Shown piece after piece: positions 1 through 7,367 of a stretch of DNA of 64,000 nucleotides; within the stretch, counting starts at the first letter, position 1, and each line of letters opens with the position of its first letter. The translations under genes and the position numbers were made by a program. The stretch is from Pseudomonas sp. PA15(2017) (GTDB taxonomy: Bacteria; Pseudomonadota; Gammaproteobacteria; Pseudomonadales; Pseudomonadaceae). Where the stretch lies: NCBI RefSeq assembly GCF_001945395.1, contig NZ_MSXV01000044.1:76313-140312 (forward strand). The letters run 5' to 3'. Under the pieces are notes generated by a model. The model made no database searches, was not told the DNA's origin, and worked only from the letters and a program-made list of their open reading frames with translations.

Positions 1-1
1 G

Positions 2-979
2 TCCGACATCCTGTCCGCTATAGTCACCTTGGACAGCCAAGACCCCAAGACCGGCACCAAGAAGCACCTGGAAAGCGTGCTGGACTTCGCCTGTGGTTCG
101 GGCTCGCTGCTGCTTAACGTGCGCAAGCGCATGGGCGCCCATGGCATCGGCAAGATTTACGGCCAGGAAAAGAACATCACCACCTATAACCTGGCCCGCA
201 TGAACATGCTGCTGCATAGGGTCAAGGACACCGAGTTCGAGATTTACCATGGCGACACCCTGAGCAACGATTGGGACATCCTGCGTGAACTGAACCCGGC
301 GAAAAAACCTGTGTTCGATGCCGTGGTCGCCAACCCGCCCTTCAGTTACCGCTGGGACCCAAGCGAAGCCATGGCCGATGATGTGCGCTTCAAGAATTAC
401 GGCCTGGCGCCAAAATCGGCGGCGGACTTTGCCTTTCTCCTGCACGGCTTCCACTTTTTGAAAGACGAAGGCGTGATGGCCATTATCCTGCCCCATGGCG
501 TGCTGTTCCGGGGTGGCGCCGAGGAGCGCATCCGCACCAAGCTAATCAAGGACGGCCACATCGACACGGTGATCGGTTTGCCCTCCAACCTGTTCTATTC
601 CACGGGTATTCCGGTGTGCATTCTGGTGTTGAAAAAGTGCAAACAGCCGGACGATGTGTTGTTCATCAACGCGGCGGAGCACTTCAACAAAGGCAAACGC
701 CAGAACCAACTGACCGAAGAGCACATCGCCAAGATCATCAAGACCTACCAGCTCCGCGAGGAAGAACCGCGTTATGCACGCCGGGTGGAAATGGAGGAGA
801 TCGAGAAGAACGGCTACAACCTGAATATTTCCCGCTACATCAGTACAACTAACGCAGAGCAGGAAATCGATCTACAAGTGGTTAACCAGGAGCTGATTGA
901 GCTGGAAAAGAATATTCAAGAGGCACGAGACAAGCACAATACATATCTTAAGGAACTTGGATTACCACCGTTAGTATAG
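2..979 (+). CDS. hsdM: Type I restriction-modification methyltransferase subunit HsdM, C-terminal part (5' end outside window)
   Basis: The reading frame is open from the window edge, so only the last ~325 residues are visible. They contain the S-adenosylmethionine motif DFACGSGSLL and the N6-adenine methyltransferase motif NPPF, followed by GLPSNLFYSTGIP, which is typical of HsdM. The enzyme methylates adenine in a target chosen by HsdS and forms the core of a type I restriction complex with HsdS and HsdR. The C-terminus ends in a short charged helix. No hsdS or hsdR follows: after the stop there is a hairpin and then an RNA-repair operon. The specificity and restriction genes must lie upstream, be encoded elsewhere, or be lost. 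Family call is firm; completeness of the system cannot be judged. Confidence 0.9.
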   Translation, partial: SDILSAIVTLDSQDPKTGTKKHLESVLDFACGSGSLLLNVRKRMGAHGIGKIYGQEKNITTYNLARMNMLLHRVKDTEFEIYHGDTLSNDWDILRELNPAKKPVFDAVVANPPFSYRWDPSEAMADDVRFKNYGLAPKSAADFAFLLHGFHFLKDEGVMAIILPHGVLFRGGAEERIRTKLIKDGHIDTVIGLPSNLFYSTGIPVCILVLKKCKQPDDVLFINAAEHFNKGKRQNQLTEEHIAKIIKTYQLREEEPRYARRVEMEEIEKNGYNLNISRYISTTNAEQEIDLQVVNQELIELEKNIQEARDKHNTYLKELGLPPLV

Positions 980-1021
980 ATCGTAATCTATCCTTAAAAG
1001 CCAGGTTATGCCTAAGCAGGC

Positions 1022-1043
1022 CTCGCCCTAGAAATAGGGCGAG
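1022..1043 (+). terminator. GAAA-loop hairpin after hsdM
   Basis: A perfect 9-bp stem (CTCGCCCTA / TAGGGCGAG) closes a GAAA tetraloop 42 bases after the hsdM stop. A T-run comes only 28 bases later, so it may act as a weak terminator or an mRNA 3' end protector. The rest of the 294-base gap up to the RNA ligase gene shows no coding sequence. Confidence 0.5.
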
Positions 1044-1273
1044 ATAGGCCAACTGATTATTGACTTCCTACTTTTTTGGATGTTGAATGCGCCCCCTTAT
1101 TTACACCCCCTCTCTCAAGTGGTGAACGAAGTGCCCTGCTCCAGCCAAAAAGCCTGGTACCGACGACGGTCCATCGTGCCTGATGGCTGCCTGCGCACCT
1201 GCGTGGCCGCTTCCCACATTTTGCCCGCCTGAACCCTTGTCGTCGGTTTTCCCAATTGCAATGGAGAAAACCC

Positions 1274-2134
1274 ATGAACATGGATTTCCGCGCCTATGCG
1301 CAAAACCTCGAGCTACACAAATACCCACGCACGCCGCACCTGGAGAGCTCTCGCCTGCAGCCGGGCGATACCGATAGCGATCAGGTCTGTTATGCCTCGC
1401 TGAGCGGCCAATGGCTGGTCGTCGAGGAGAAACTGGACGGTGCCAATGCCGGCATCAGCTTCTCCGCGGCCGGTGAACTGCTGCTGCAATCGCGTGGCCA
1501 CTACCTGACCGGTGGCGGCCGGGAGCGTCAGTTCAACCTGTTCAAGCAGTGGGCCGTGGCCCACGAGGACTGGTTGCTGAGCCGCCTTGAAGACCGCTAC
1601 GTGCTGTTCGGCGAGTGGATGCACAAGAAGCATTCGGTGTTCTACGACCGCCTGCCGCACTTCTTCTGCGAGTTCGATATCTGGGATCGGGCCCATGGCC
1701 TGTTCCTCTCGACCGCCGCCCGGCGCCAGCTGCTGCGCGACGGCCCGGTGCTGTCGGTGCCGGTGCTGCATGAAGGGCTGGCGCCAGCACGGCTCAAGGA
1801 TCTGCTCGAACTGCTCGGCGATTCCCAGGCCAAGTCGCCGGCATGGCGCAGCGCGTTCGAAGCCACGGTGCAGCGCGAAGGCCTGGACCTGGAGCGGGCG
1901 TGGCGGCAGTGCGACAAGTCGACGGTGATGGAAGGCCTGTACCTGAAGCTCGAAGACGAGAAACAAACCAACGGACGCCTCAAGTGGGTTCGCCAGGACT
2001 TCGTCCAGGCGATCCTCGATGCGGACCAGCATCATGCGAACCAGCCGTTCATTCCCAACCTGCTGGCCGACGGGGTAGACCTCTACGCCCCTCGCCTGTC
2101 GATGGACTGGGATGGTCAGCGGTCTGGTTACTGA
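1274..2134 (+). CDS. ATP-dependent RNA ligase family protein
   Basis: A 286-residue nucleotidyltransferase-fold ligase. Expected motifs occur in order: motif I KLDGAN with the adenylated lysine at K53, motif III LFGEWM (111-116), IIIa FCEFDIWD (131-138), motif IV EGLYLK (220-225) and motif V KWVR (237-240). The family seals 3'-OH/5'-phosphate RNA ends using ATP. The start at 1274 is preferred over an in-frame ATG at 1256 because GGAG lies 7 bases upstream. The gene ends 14 bases before an HD-Pnk gene with a strong ribosome site, so the two form an operon: end healing by HD-Pnk, sealing by this ligase. The likely substrate is RNA cut by a ribotoxin such as an anticodon nuclease; this is inference from the pairing. 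Confidence 0.85.
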   Translation: MNMDFRAYAQNLELHKYPRTPHLESSRLQPGDTDSDQVCYASLSGQWLVVEEKLDGANAGISFSAAGELLLQSRGHYLTGGGRERQFNLFKQWAVAHEDWLLSRLEDRYVLFGEWMHKKHSVFYDRLPHFFCEFDIWDRAHGLFLSTAARRQLLRDGPVLSVPVLHEGLAPARLKDLLELLGDSQAKSPAWRSAFEATVQREGLDLERAWRQCDKSTVMEGLYLKLEDEKQTNGRLKWVRQDFVQAILDADQHHANQPFIPNLLADGVDLYAPRLSMDWDGQRSGY

Positions 2135-2148
2135 AGGAGAACAACAAA

Positions 2149-3300
2149 ATGGACATTCAACAACTGCAAGGCCTGGTGCCAGAACCGGGCCAGCGCTTCG
2201 ACGCGCAGGCGTGCCTGGAGGCGATTCCGGCCCTGCTGCGCCTGGCCAGCACGCCCCAGGACCCGTACTACCACGCCGAGGGCGACGTGTGGATTCACAC
2301 CTGCATGGTGGTCGAGGCCTTGCTCGCGCAACCGCGCTATCAGCAAGCGACCGAGGAGCAACGCCTGGTGCTGTTCCTGGCCGCGCTGCTGCACGACATC
2401 TCCAAGCCGGACACCACGGTGATCGACACCGAAACCGGGCGCATCGGCCAGCCTGGGCACTCGCGACGCGGCGCCGTGGATGCTCGCCTGCTGCTATGGC
2501 GGGCAGGCATGCCCTTCGGGTTGCGCGAGCAGGTCTGCCGGATCATCTCGGTGCACCAACTGCCGTTCTTCGCGCTGTCGGGAAATCGCAGTGGGCAGAG
2601 CCCGGAGTTCATCCTCCACAAGCTGTCGTGGGAGCTGCCGGTATGGATGCTTTGCGCGGTCGCGGAAGCGGACATGCAGGGGCGCACCTACGTGGGCAAG
2701 CAGGCCGTGCTCGACGAGATCGAGCTGTTTCGCGAGCTGGTCGCCGAGGAAGGCTGCCTGTATGGGCCAAGGGCATTCGTCGATGACTACACTCGCATCC
2801 AGTACTTCCGGGGTGCGCGGGTGCATCCCGACTACCCGCTGCACGAGCCGGAAGGCTCGCACGTGGTCATGCTGTCCGGCATGCCGGCCAGTGGCAAGAA
2901 CACCTGGGTGGCCAAGCACCACCCGGACCTGCCGGTGATCTCCTTCGACGACGCCCGCGAGGCGCTGGGCCTGCGCCACGGCGAGAACGAAGGCGCCGCC
3001 GCGCACTTCGCCATCGACCGGACCAAGTCGCTGCTACGCGAGAAACAGCCCTTCGTGTGGAACTCCACGCACCTGTCGGCGCAGATGCGCAAGAAGAGCC
3101 TCGACCTGCTGTACGCCTACCAGGCCAAGGTGCAGATCCAGTATCTGGAGATGCCCGAGAAAGAGGTCTACCGGCGTAACACCCGGCGCGACACCAGCCT
3201 GCGTAACGAGGATATCCGCCGCATGCTGTTCAAATGGGAGGTGCCGCTGCCAAGCGAGGCCCACCAGGTTCACTACTACAGCGAATCGGCTGTTCTGTAG
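2149..3300 (+). CDS. HD-Pnk: HD phosphoesterase fused to 5'-OH polynucleotide kinase
   Basis: A 383-residue two-domain protein. The N-terminal half is an HD domain with H50, the doublet H82-D83 and H104. The C-terminal half is a P-loop kinase with GMPASGKNT (244-252), SFDDAR (265-270) and an arginine-rich lid (RRNTRRD, 342-348). This architecture matches HD-Pnk, characterised in Runella slithyformis: the HD domain removes 2',3'-cyclic phosphate ends and the kinase phosphorylates 5'-OH ends, giving ends a ligase can join. AAGGAG lies just upstream of the ATG at 2149. It follows the RNA ligase gene by 14 bases. Beyond it lies the leftmost tRNA-Pro island junction. Family assignment is good; the physiological substrate is unknown. 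Confidence 0.85.
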   Translation: MDIQQLQGLVPEPGQRFDAQACLEAIPALLRLASTPQDPYYHAEGDVWIHTCMVVEALLAQPRYQQATEEQRLVLFLAALLHDISKPDTTVIDTETGRIGQPGHSRRGAVDARLLLWRAGMPFGLREQVCRIISVHQLPFFALSGNRSGQSPEFILHKLSWELPVWMLCAVAEADMQGRTYVGKQAVLDEIELFRELVAEEGCLYGPRAFVDDYTRIQYFRGARVHPDYPLHEPEGSHVVMLSGMPASGKNTWVAKHHPDLPVISFDDAREALGLRHGENEGAAAHFAIDRTKSLLREKQPFVWNSTHLSAQMRKKSLDLLYAYQAKVQIQYLEMPEKEVYRRNTRRDTSLRNEDIRRMLFKWEVPLPSEAHQVHYYSESAVL

Positions 3301-3431
3301 CTGGGGTGCAGATGCTCGAAGTGGCCACAAATCGACCAGCATGATGCGGCTAAACCCGCCTCATTGCTGTTGTTGACACGAGGTCATTCGCGCAAGTGGG
3401 CTTTTACGACACAGGGTTAATGGCACAAAAA

Positions 3432-3463
3432 CAAAAAAGCTCGATCATTTCTGATCGAGCTTT
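3432..3463 (-). terminator. Intrinsic terminator, probably the original tRNA-Pro terminator
   Basis: A perfect 12-bp stem with a TTTC loop (3436-3447 / 3452-3463) and an A-run on its left, which reads as a U-run on the minus strand. It lies 13 bases beyond the truncated tRNA-Pro copy at 3477, in the place and orientation expected for the terminator of the tRNA gene before the island inserted. Confidence 0.75.
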
Positions 3464-3476
3464 GATGTTGGGATTA

Positions 3477-3525
3477 TTTGGTCGGGACGGAGTGATTCGA
3501 ACACTCGACCCCTTGCACCCCATGC
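3477..3525. repeat. attL: partial tRNA-Pro copy
   Basis: 49 bases identical to 31054-31102. They span the tRNA 3' end with CCA, the T arm and most of the anticodon arm; identity stops just after the anticodon loop. This is the left junction of the island and cannot encode a working tRNA. Confidence 0.95.
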
Positions 3526-3540
3526 GCTTATTTAGTGGAT

Positions 3541-3560
3541 TTCCATGGAAGTCCATGGAC
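3541..3560. promoter_or_regulatory. Two abutting 10-bp palindromes next to attL
   Basis: TTCCATGGAA (3541-3550) is followed with no spacer by GTCCATGGAC (3551-3560). Both are perfect palindromes sharing a CCATGG core, 16 bases inside the attL repeat. Their place suggests a binding site for the integrase or a directionality factor; this is inference. Confidence 0.5.
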
Positions 3561-3657
3561 GCTACCGGAACGCCTAAAACCTAGTAAATACAGGACACAC
3601 AGGCTATATTGGCGTCCATCACGATCCACCAGCATCTACCGACAGCCAAGCGATTCG

Positions 3658-3679
3658 GTGGGGTAAAAGTGGGGTAAAA
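3658..3679. repeat. Left tandem arm-type repeat
   Basis: Two contiguous copies of GTGGGGTAAAA (3658-3668 and 3669-3679) lie 32 bases upstream of the integrase start. A near-identical pair occurs at the right end (30958-30981) in the same orientation. Short direct repeats at both ends of an integrated element are the usual form of integrase arm-binding sites. Confidence 0.7.
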
Positions 3680-3711
3680 TCCAGGTGGCGGAATTATGCA
3701 AGGGGTAGGAC

Positions 3712-5130
3712 ATGGCCAAATTGACAGCCAAGCAACTGGAAGCGCTCACCGCCACCGATGACGGCAGGATCCTTCGCGAAGACGGTGGCCTGGTCGCCAA
3801 AGTCCGCTCAGGTTTGCGTGGCGTGACGGTGCAATTCCGCTACGAGTTCAAGCTGAATGGATTGAAGCGTGACCAGAGCCTGGGCAGTTGGCCGAAGAAA
3901 TCGCTGGCGCAGATCCGCGCCGAACGTGATGAGGTGAAAGCGACAGCCGCCAAAGGCATCGATCCCACTGCGGCCCGCAAGGCTGCCAAGATCGAAGCCC
4001 AGGCCGCCATCGCTGCCACCATTGCCGAGGCCGAGCGCCAGGCCGCAGAGAACAAGACGGTCGCCGACCTCTTCGAAGAGTGGATGCACGACGGCGTATC
4101 CCGCCAGGACGGCAACGCCGAGCTCCGCCGCAGCTTCACCAAGGACGTGCTCCCGCTGATTGGCAAGAAGCCCCTGCGCAACCTCACCGAGAAAGACCTA
4201 CTCGCCGTCCTGCGTTCGATCAAAGCCCGTGGCCTGAACCGCACCGTCGTGATCCGCAACAACGACATCGGCCAGATGCTGCGCTGGGCCGAAAAACGCA
4301 AACCATGGCGCGGCTTGATGGCCGACGGCAACCCGGCCGACCTGATGGACGTCAACAAACTCCTCGACCACGACTACCAGGAACAGCGCGACCGCCTCCT
4401 CTCCCCCGACGAAATCCGCGAGCTACGCGACATCTTCGCCCGCCTCGAACACGACTACGACGCCCTCCCCGCCGGCCAGAAATACTCCGGCATCCGTCCG
4501 GTCAATCCACGCGTGCAATGCGCCGTCTGGATCTGCCTGAGCAGCCTCTGCCGCATCGGCGAACTACTCAAGTCCGAATGGCGGCATGTGGATCTGGAGA
4601 AAGGCACCTGGTTCATCCCTGCCGAAGCCACCAAGGGACACAAAGGCAAACGCCAGGATCACCACGTATTCCTATCATCATTCGCACTGACCCAGTTCAA
4701 GCGCCTGAAAGAAGAAACCGGCCACACCCCGTTCTGCTTTCCCAGCAAGGACGAAAGCAGCCACGTCGACACCAAAACAGTCAGCAAGCTGATCGGCGAT
4801 CGGCAGTGCCGCTTCAAGAACCGCAGCAAGCCCTTATCTGGTCGCCATCATGATGACTCGTTGGTGCTTAGCAAAGGCTCCCGCGGTGAGTGGACTCCGC
4901 ATGATCTTCGCCGCACCGGCGCCACAATGATGCAAGAGCTCGGCATCACCCTAGAAATCATCGATCGTTGTCAAAATCACTTACTAGGCGGATCAAAAGT
5001 ACGGCGACATTACTTGCACCATGACTATGCGAAAGAAAAAACAGAAGCGTGGAAGCAATTGGGAGATCGCATAGAGGCAGTACTGGCTTCCACTAATAGT
5101 TCTCCACTATCGGAAAAATATAAACCCTAA
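3712..5130 (+). CDS. int: Tyrosine-type site-specific integrase of the island (P4/DUF4102 type)
   Basis: 472 residues. The N-terminal ~90 residues match the DUF4102 arm-binding domain of P4-like integrases; a helical core-binding region (about 110-200) follows, then the catalytic domain. Catalytic residues are visible: R281 in LCRIGEL, H397 and R400 in TPHDLR, H423 in QNHL, and the probable nucleophile Y434 in RRHYLHH. The start at 3712 follows an AGGGGTAGGA ribosome site. The gene sits 186 bases inside attL, and its upstream region contains the tandem arm-type repeats. It should catalyse integration and excision at the 3' end of tRNA-Pro. All catalytic residues are present, so it looks functional. 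Confidence 0.95.
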   Translation: MAKLTAKQLEALTATDDGRILREDGGLVAKVRSGLRGVTVQFRYEFKLNGLKRDQSLGSWPKKSLAQIRAERDEVKATAAKGIDPTAARKAAKIEAQAAIAATIAEAERQAAENKTVADLFEEWMHDGVSRQDGNAELRRSFTKDVLPLIGKKPLRNLTEKDLLAVLRSIKARGLNRTVVIRNNDIGQMLRWAEKRKPWRGLMADGNPADLMDVNKLLDHDYQEQRDRLLSPDEIRELRDIFARLEHDYDALPAGQKYSGIRPVNPRVQCAVWICLSSLCRIGELLKSEWRHVDLEKGTWFIPAEATKGHKGKRQDHHVFLSSFALTQFKRLKEETGHTPFCFPSKDESSHVDTKTVSKLIGDRQCRFKNRSKPLSGRHHDDSLVLSKGSRGEWTPHDLRRTGATMMQELGITLEIIDRCQNHLLGGSKVRRHYLHHDYAKEKTEAWKQLGDRIEAVLASTNSSPLSEKYKP

Positions 5131-5434
5131 AATACAAGATCAGGTATAGCAAAATTTAAGAGTTCCCAGCAAAGAAGAAATTTTCCGACTGTCTGCCAAA
5201 GCTTAGACGGGACTAACCTTACAACCTCAACACTGGAAATGATCTACTCTCTCCACCCACCACCACATCCACGAATCGCCCAGTACTTACAATAGTGCAC
5301 ACCACACCAAAAACCGACCCAACATAGTAAACTAAATATCAGAGGGGTAATCCGTTTAATGAAGACAGCCTAAACAACTCTAGAATCAAGAATCACCCAC
5401 AATTTAATATCACTTAGAGCAAAGCCCCCAAAAC
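5131..5434. other. 304-base AT-rich gap without a gene
   Basis: Space between the convergent integrase and receiver-protein genes. No open frame with a ribosome site and no clear hairpin with a T-run was seen. Composition is lower in GC than the integrase gene. Confidence 0.6.
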
Positions 5435-7354
5435 CTAACCAGAAATATCTCCAGCAAAATGGATTGAGGGAGAAAGCTCTAATTGAACTCTAGGCTGTGG
5501 GTTATTTTTCGCAACCTGTGGAAGATTTTTCATTATCAAATTTACAGAAGAGGCGATAGCGAAGCCCTCTATTTCATCGCCCTTTGCTTTCCCTGTAAGG
5601 CTATACGACTCGCCTGCAGACAGCGCAGTAATAAAATCGCCAGCACCTTTAGTCGCTCCCGCTGGGAACGACGCAAGACCTACAAGCGCTTGGAGCTCTG
5701 CGTGAAGCCAACGCCTAAGCTCACCCGAAAACAACAAGCGCAGCTTAACAGATCCAACTTTTTCGTTACGCAGAACACAAAGAACAGAACTATTATTGAG
5801 AGACCTACGGAGCTCGGCAATCTCTTCACCTCGATTACCATACACCCTAATTTCGGCCATACCGAAGAAGACCCTATATCCTGGAACGACAGGCACCCCA
5901 ATACGCCCCAAAGAATGTAAAGCACTATGCTGAACCTCAAGGGCATAAATTTCGTTTAGTCTTCCTACATAATCGTAGCCAGACTCTTTAGATAGTTTTT
6001 TCTGATCAACGGTAAGCAAGTCTTTCTCCGCCCAAGCAATCTGAAAATACTTATCTTGATTTTTGATTAAGAAATCGCCGCCCACCCCCATCTGCCGAAT
6101 AGTTGCCTGCAGAAGATCAATCTCTGTTGATTTCACCTCGCGCCCACAACCTTGGACACATAGAACCTGCCCATTGGTTATTTTACCTTGTAACAAATCA
6201 CAAGTTTGCGATATAACTAGATAATAAGGTTGCTCTTCCAAAGTCAATTGCCCAGCCTTTCCTCTAGGCTTTTTCACAAAAATATCACCGAACCGAATAT
6301 CTCTATTTTTTCGCGTAGACTTTATAAGCTCACCGGAGGCAGGGCGCACTGATGAAAATTCAGAAAATACATTAGACAAATTCTGAGTGGGCTGGCAATG
6401 GCCAAGCAGGATTTCATAGCTCTCATCTGGAAGATCCATTGCCTTCTGAGCAAGAGTTGGGCTTTTCTGAATCGAAGACATAACCAACTGCCCTGCCAAC
6501 CACCCAACATAATCTGAAAGAGGTTCCTTTTCTGTAACTAACTGTGCAGTATACAGAGTCGCAAGATCCTCTAGCTCAAGCGCTGTAACATGTTTGCTCA
6601 ACTGCTCACCAGCGACACTTACAGCCCTTTCCAGCTCAATGTGCAAGCACCGAAACTTCTGAAGCTCCTCCCGCTTAACATAATAGGATTCTAAAGCTCC
6701 AACAAACTCCTGTCCTACATTGAGCTTTCGCACGAATCGGAACATACCGCCCGGAGTTGAACTTCCTATCCGGAAGTCCCCTGCATGCCTATTCGCTAGA
6801 TGAGGAAGGCTCGAGATCAGAATAATAAAGGGATGGATTGCGTTTGGCGTGTTCTTCGCTTTTTCCACAACAGACTTTAAGAAATCAATACTCTCCTGAA
6901 CCCGAGCCTCTAGATCATGGTCATCCTGACTCAACTGATAATCTATTACTATCAATGCGACATCAGTTTCTACTGACGCCACATCAGGCAAGACCGCACT
7001 GCGCCTTACCTCCCAACCATGACCCTTAAGAATTCCGTCAATCGCCTCAAGCGGAGAATGATGAGGACTCAACTCCTCGACCAGATCTGTAAAGACCGAT
7101 TCCAGCGCAGCACCTGATGGCGAGCTGTTCCGCAGCTGCCAGAATCTTAAAATCGCGCCAGCATCATTTACAAGCGGCGCAAAATATGAACGTGCAGTGT
7201 GGCTTCCTGAAAGTCCAAACTCACCATCAAGCCATTGTTTGGTTTCTTCATTATCAGAAAGAAATCCACGAAGAGCATTCAGGTGAGGTTGAAACTGAGA
7301 AACTGTTGGTCGTGCAAATGCATCATCAATGAACAACGCTTTCTTTACGAACAT
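5435..7354 (-). CDS. Receiver-domain protein with unknown C-terminal domain, partner of the GHKL ATPase
   Basis: About 639 residues. The first ~210 look like a response-regulator receiver domain with insertions: acidic pair D10-D11 (LFIDDAF), candidate phosphoacceptor D138 (IVIDYQLS), S181/S182 (ILISS) and K210 (FRFVRK). The remaining ~430 residues have no family I recognise; they include YYLVISQTCDLL and no DNA-binding helix-turn-helix. The start at 7354 (MFVKK) is chosen because AGGTGA lies 8 bases upstream and it leaves 13 bases after the upstream stop; an earlier in-frame ATG at 7411 would overlap that gene. It is the last gene of the Ssp-like operon, directly after the dual-GHKL protein, so the two may act as sensor and output. 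Function is unknown. Confidence 0.75.
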   Translation of the reverse strand: MFVKKALFIDDAFARPTVSQFQPHLNALRGFLSDNEETKQWLDGEFGLSGSHTARSYFAPLVNDAGAILRFWQLRNSSPSGAALESVFTDLVEELSPHHSPLEAIDGILKGHGWEVRRSAVLPDVASVETDVALIVIDYQLSQDDHDLEARVQESIDFLKSVVEKAKNTPNAIHPFIILISSLPHLANRHAGDFRIGSSTPGGMFRFVRKLNVGQEFVGALESYYVKREELQKFRCLHIELERAVSVAGEQLSKHVTALELEDLATLYTAQLVTEKEPLSDYVGWLAGQLVMSSIQKSPTLAQKAMDLPDESYEILLGHCQPTQNLSNVFSEFSSVRPASGELIKSTRKNRDIRFGDIFVKKPRGKAGQLTLEEQPYYLVISQTCDLLQGKITNGQVLCVQGCGREVKSTEIDLLQATIRQMGVGGDFLIKNQDKYFQIAWAEKDLLTVDQKKLSKESGYDYVGRLNEIYALEVQHSALHSLGRIGVPVVPGYRVFFGMAEIRVYGNRGEEIAELRRSLNNSSVLCVLRNEKVGSVKLRLLFSGELRRWLHAELQALVGLASFPAGATKGAGDFITALSAGESYSLTGKAKGDEIEGFAIASSVNLIMKNLPQVAKNNPQPRVQLELSPSIHFAGDISG

Positions 7355-7367
7355 CCCTGTAGTCACC

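Noticed and set aside
1843..2148. Longer open frame joined to the start of HD-Pnk
   Set aside because: It overlaps the RNA ligase gene in another frame and has no family character; the AAGGAG site marks the start at 2149.
3480..3525. A second tRNA-Pro gene at attL
   Set aside because: Only the 3' part is present; the D arm and 5' acceptor strand are missing, so it cannot fold as a tRNA.
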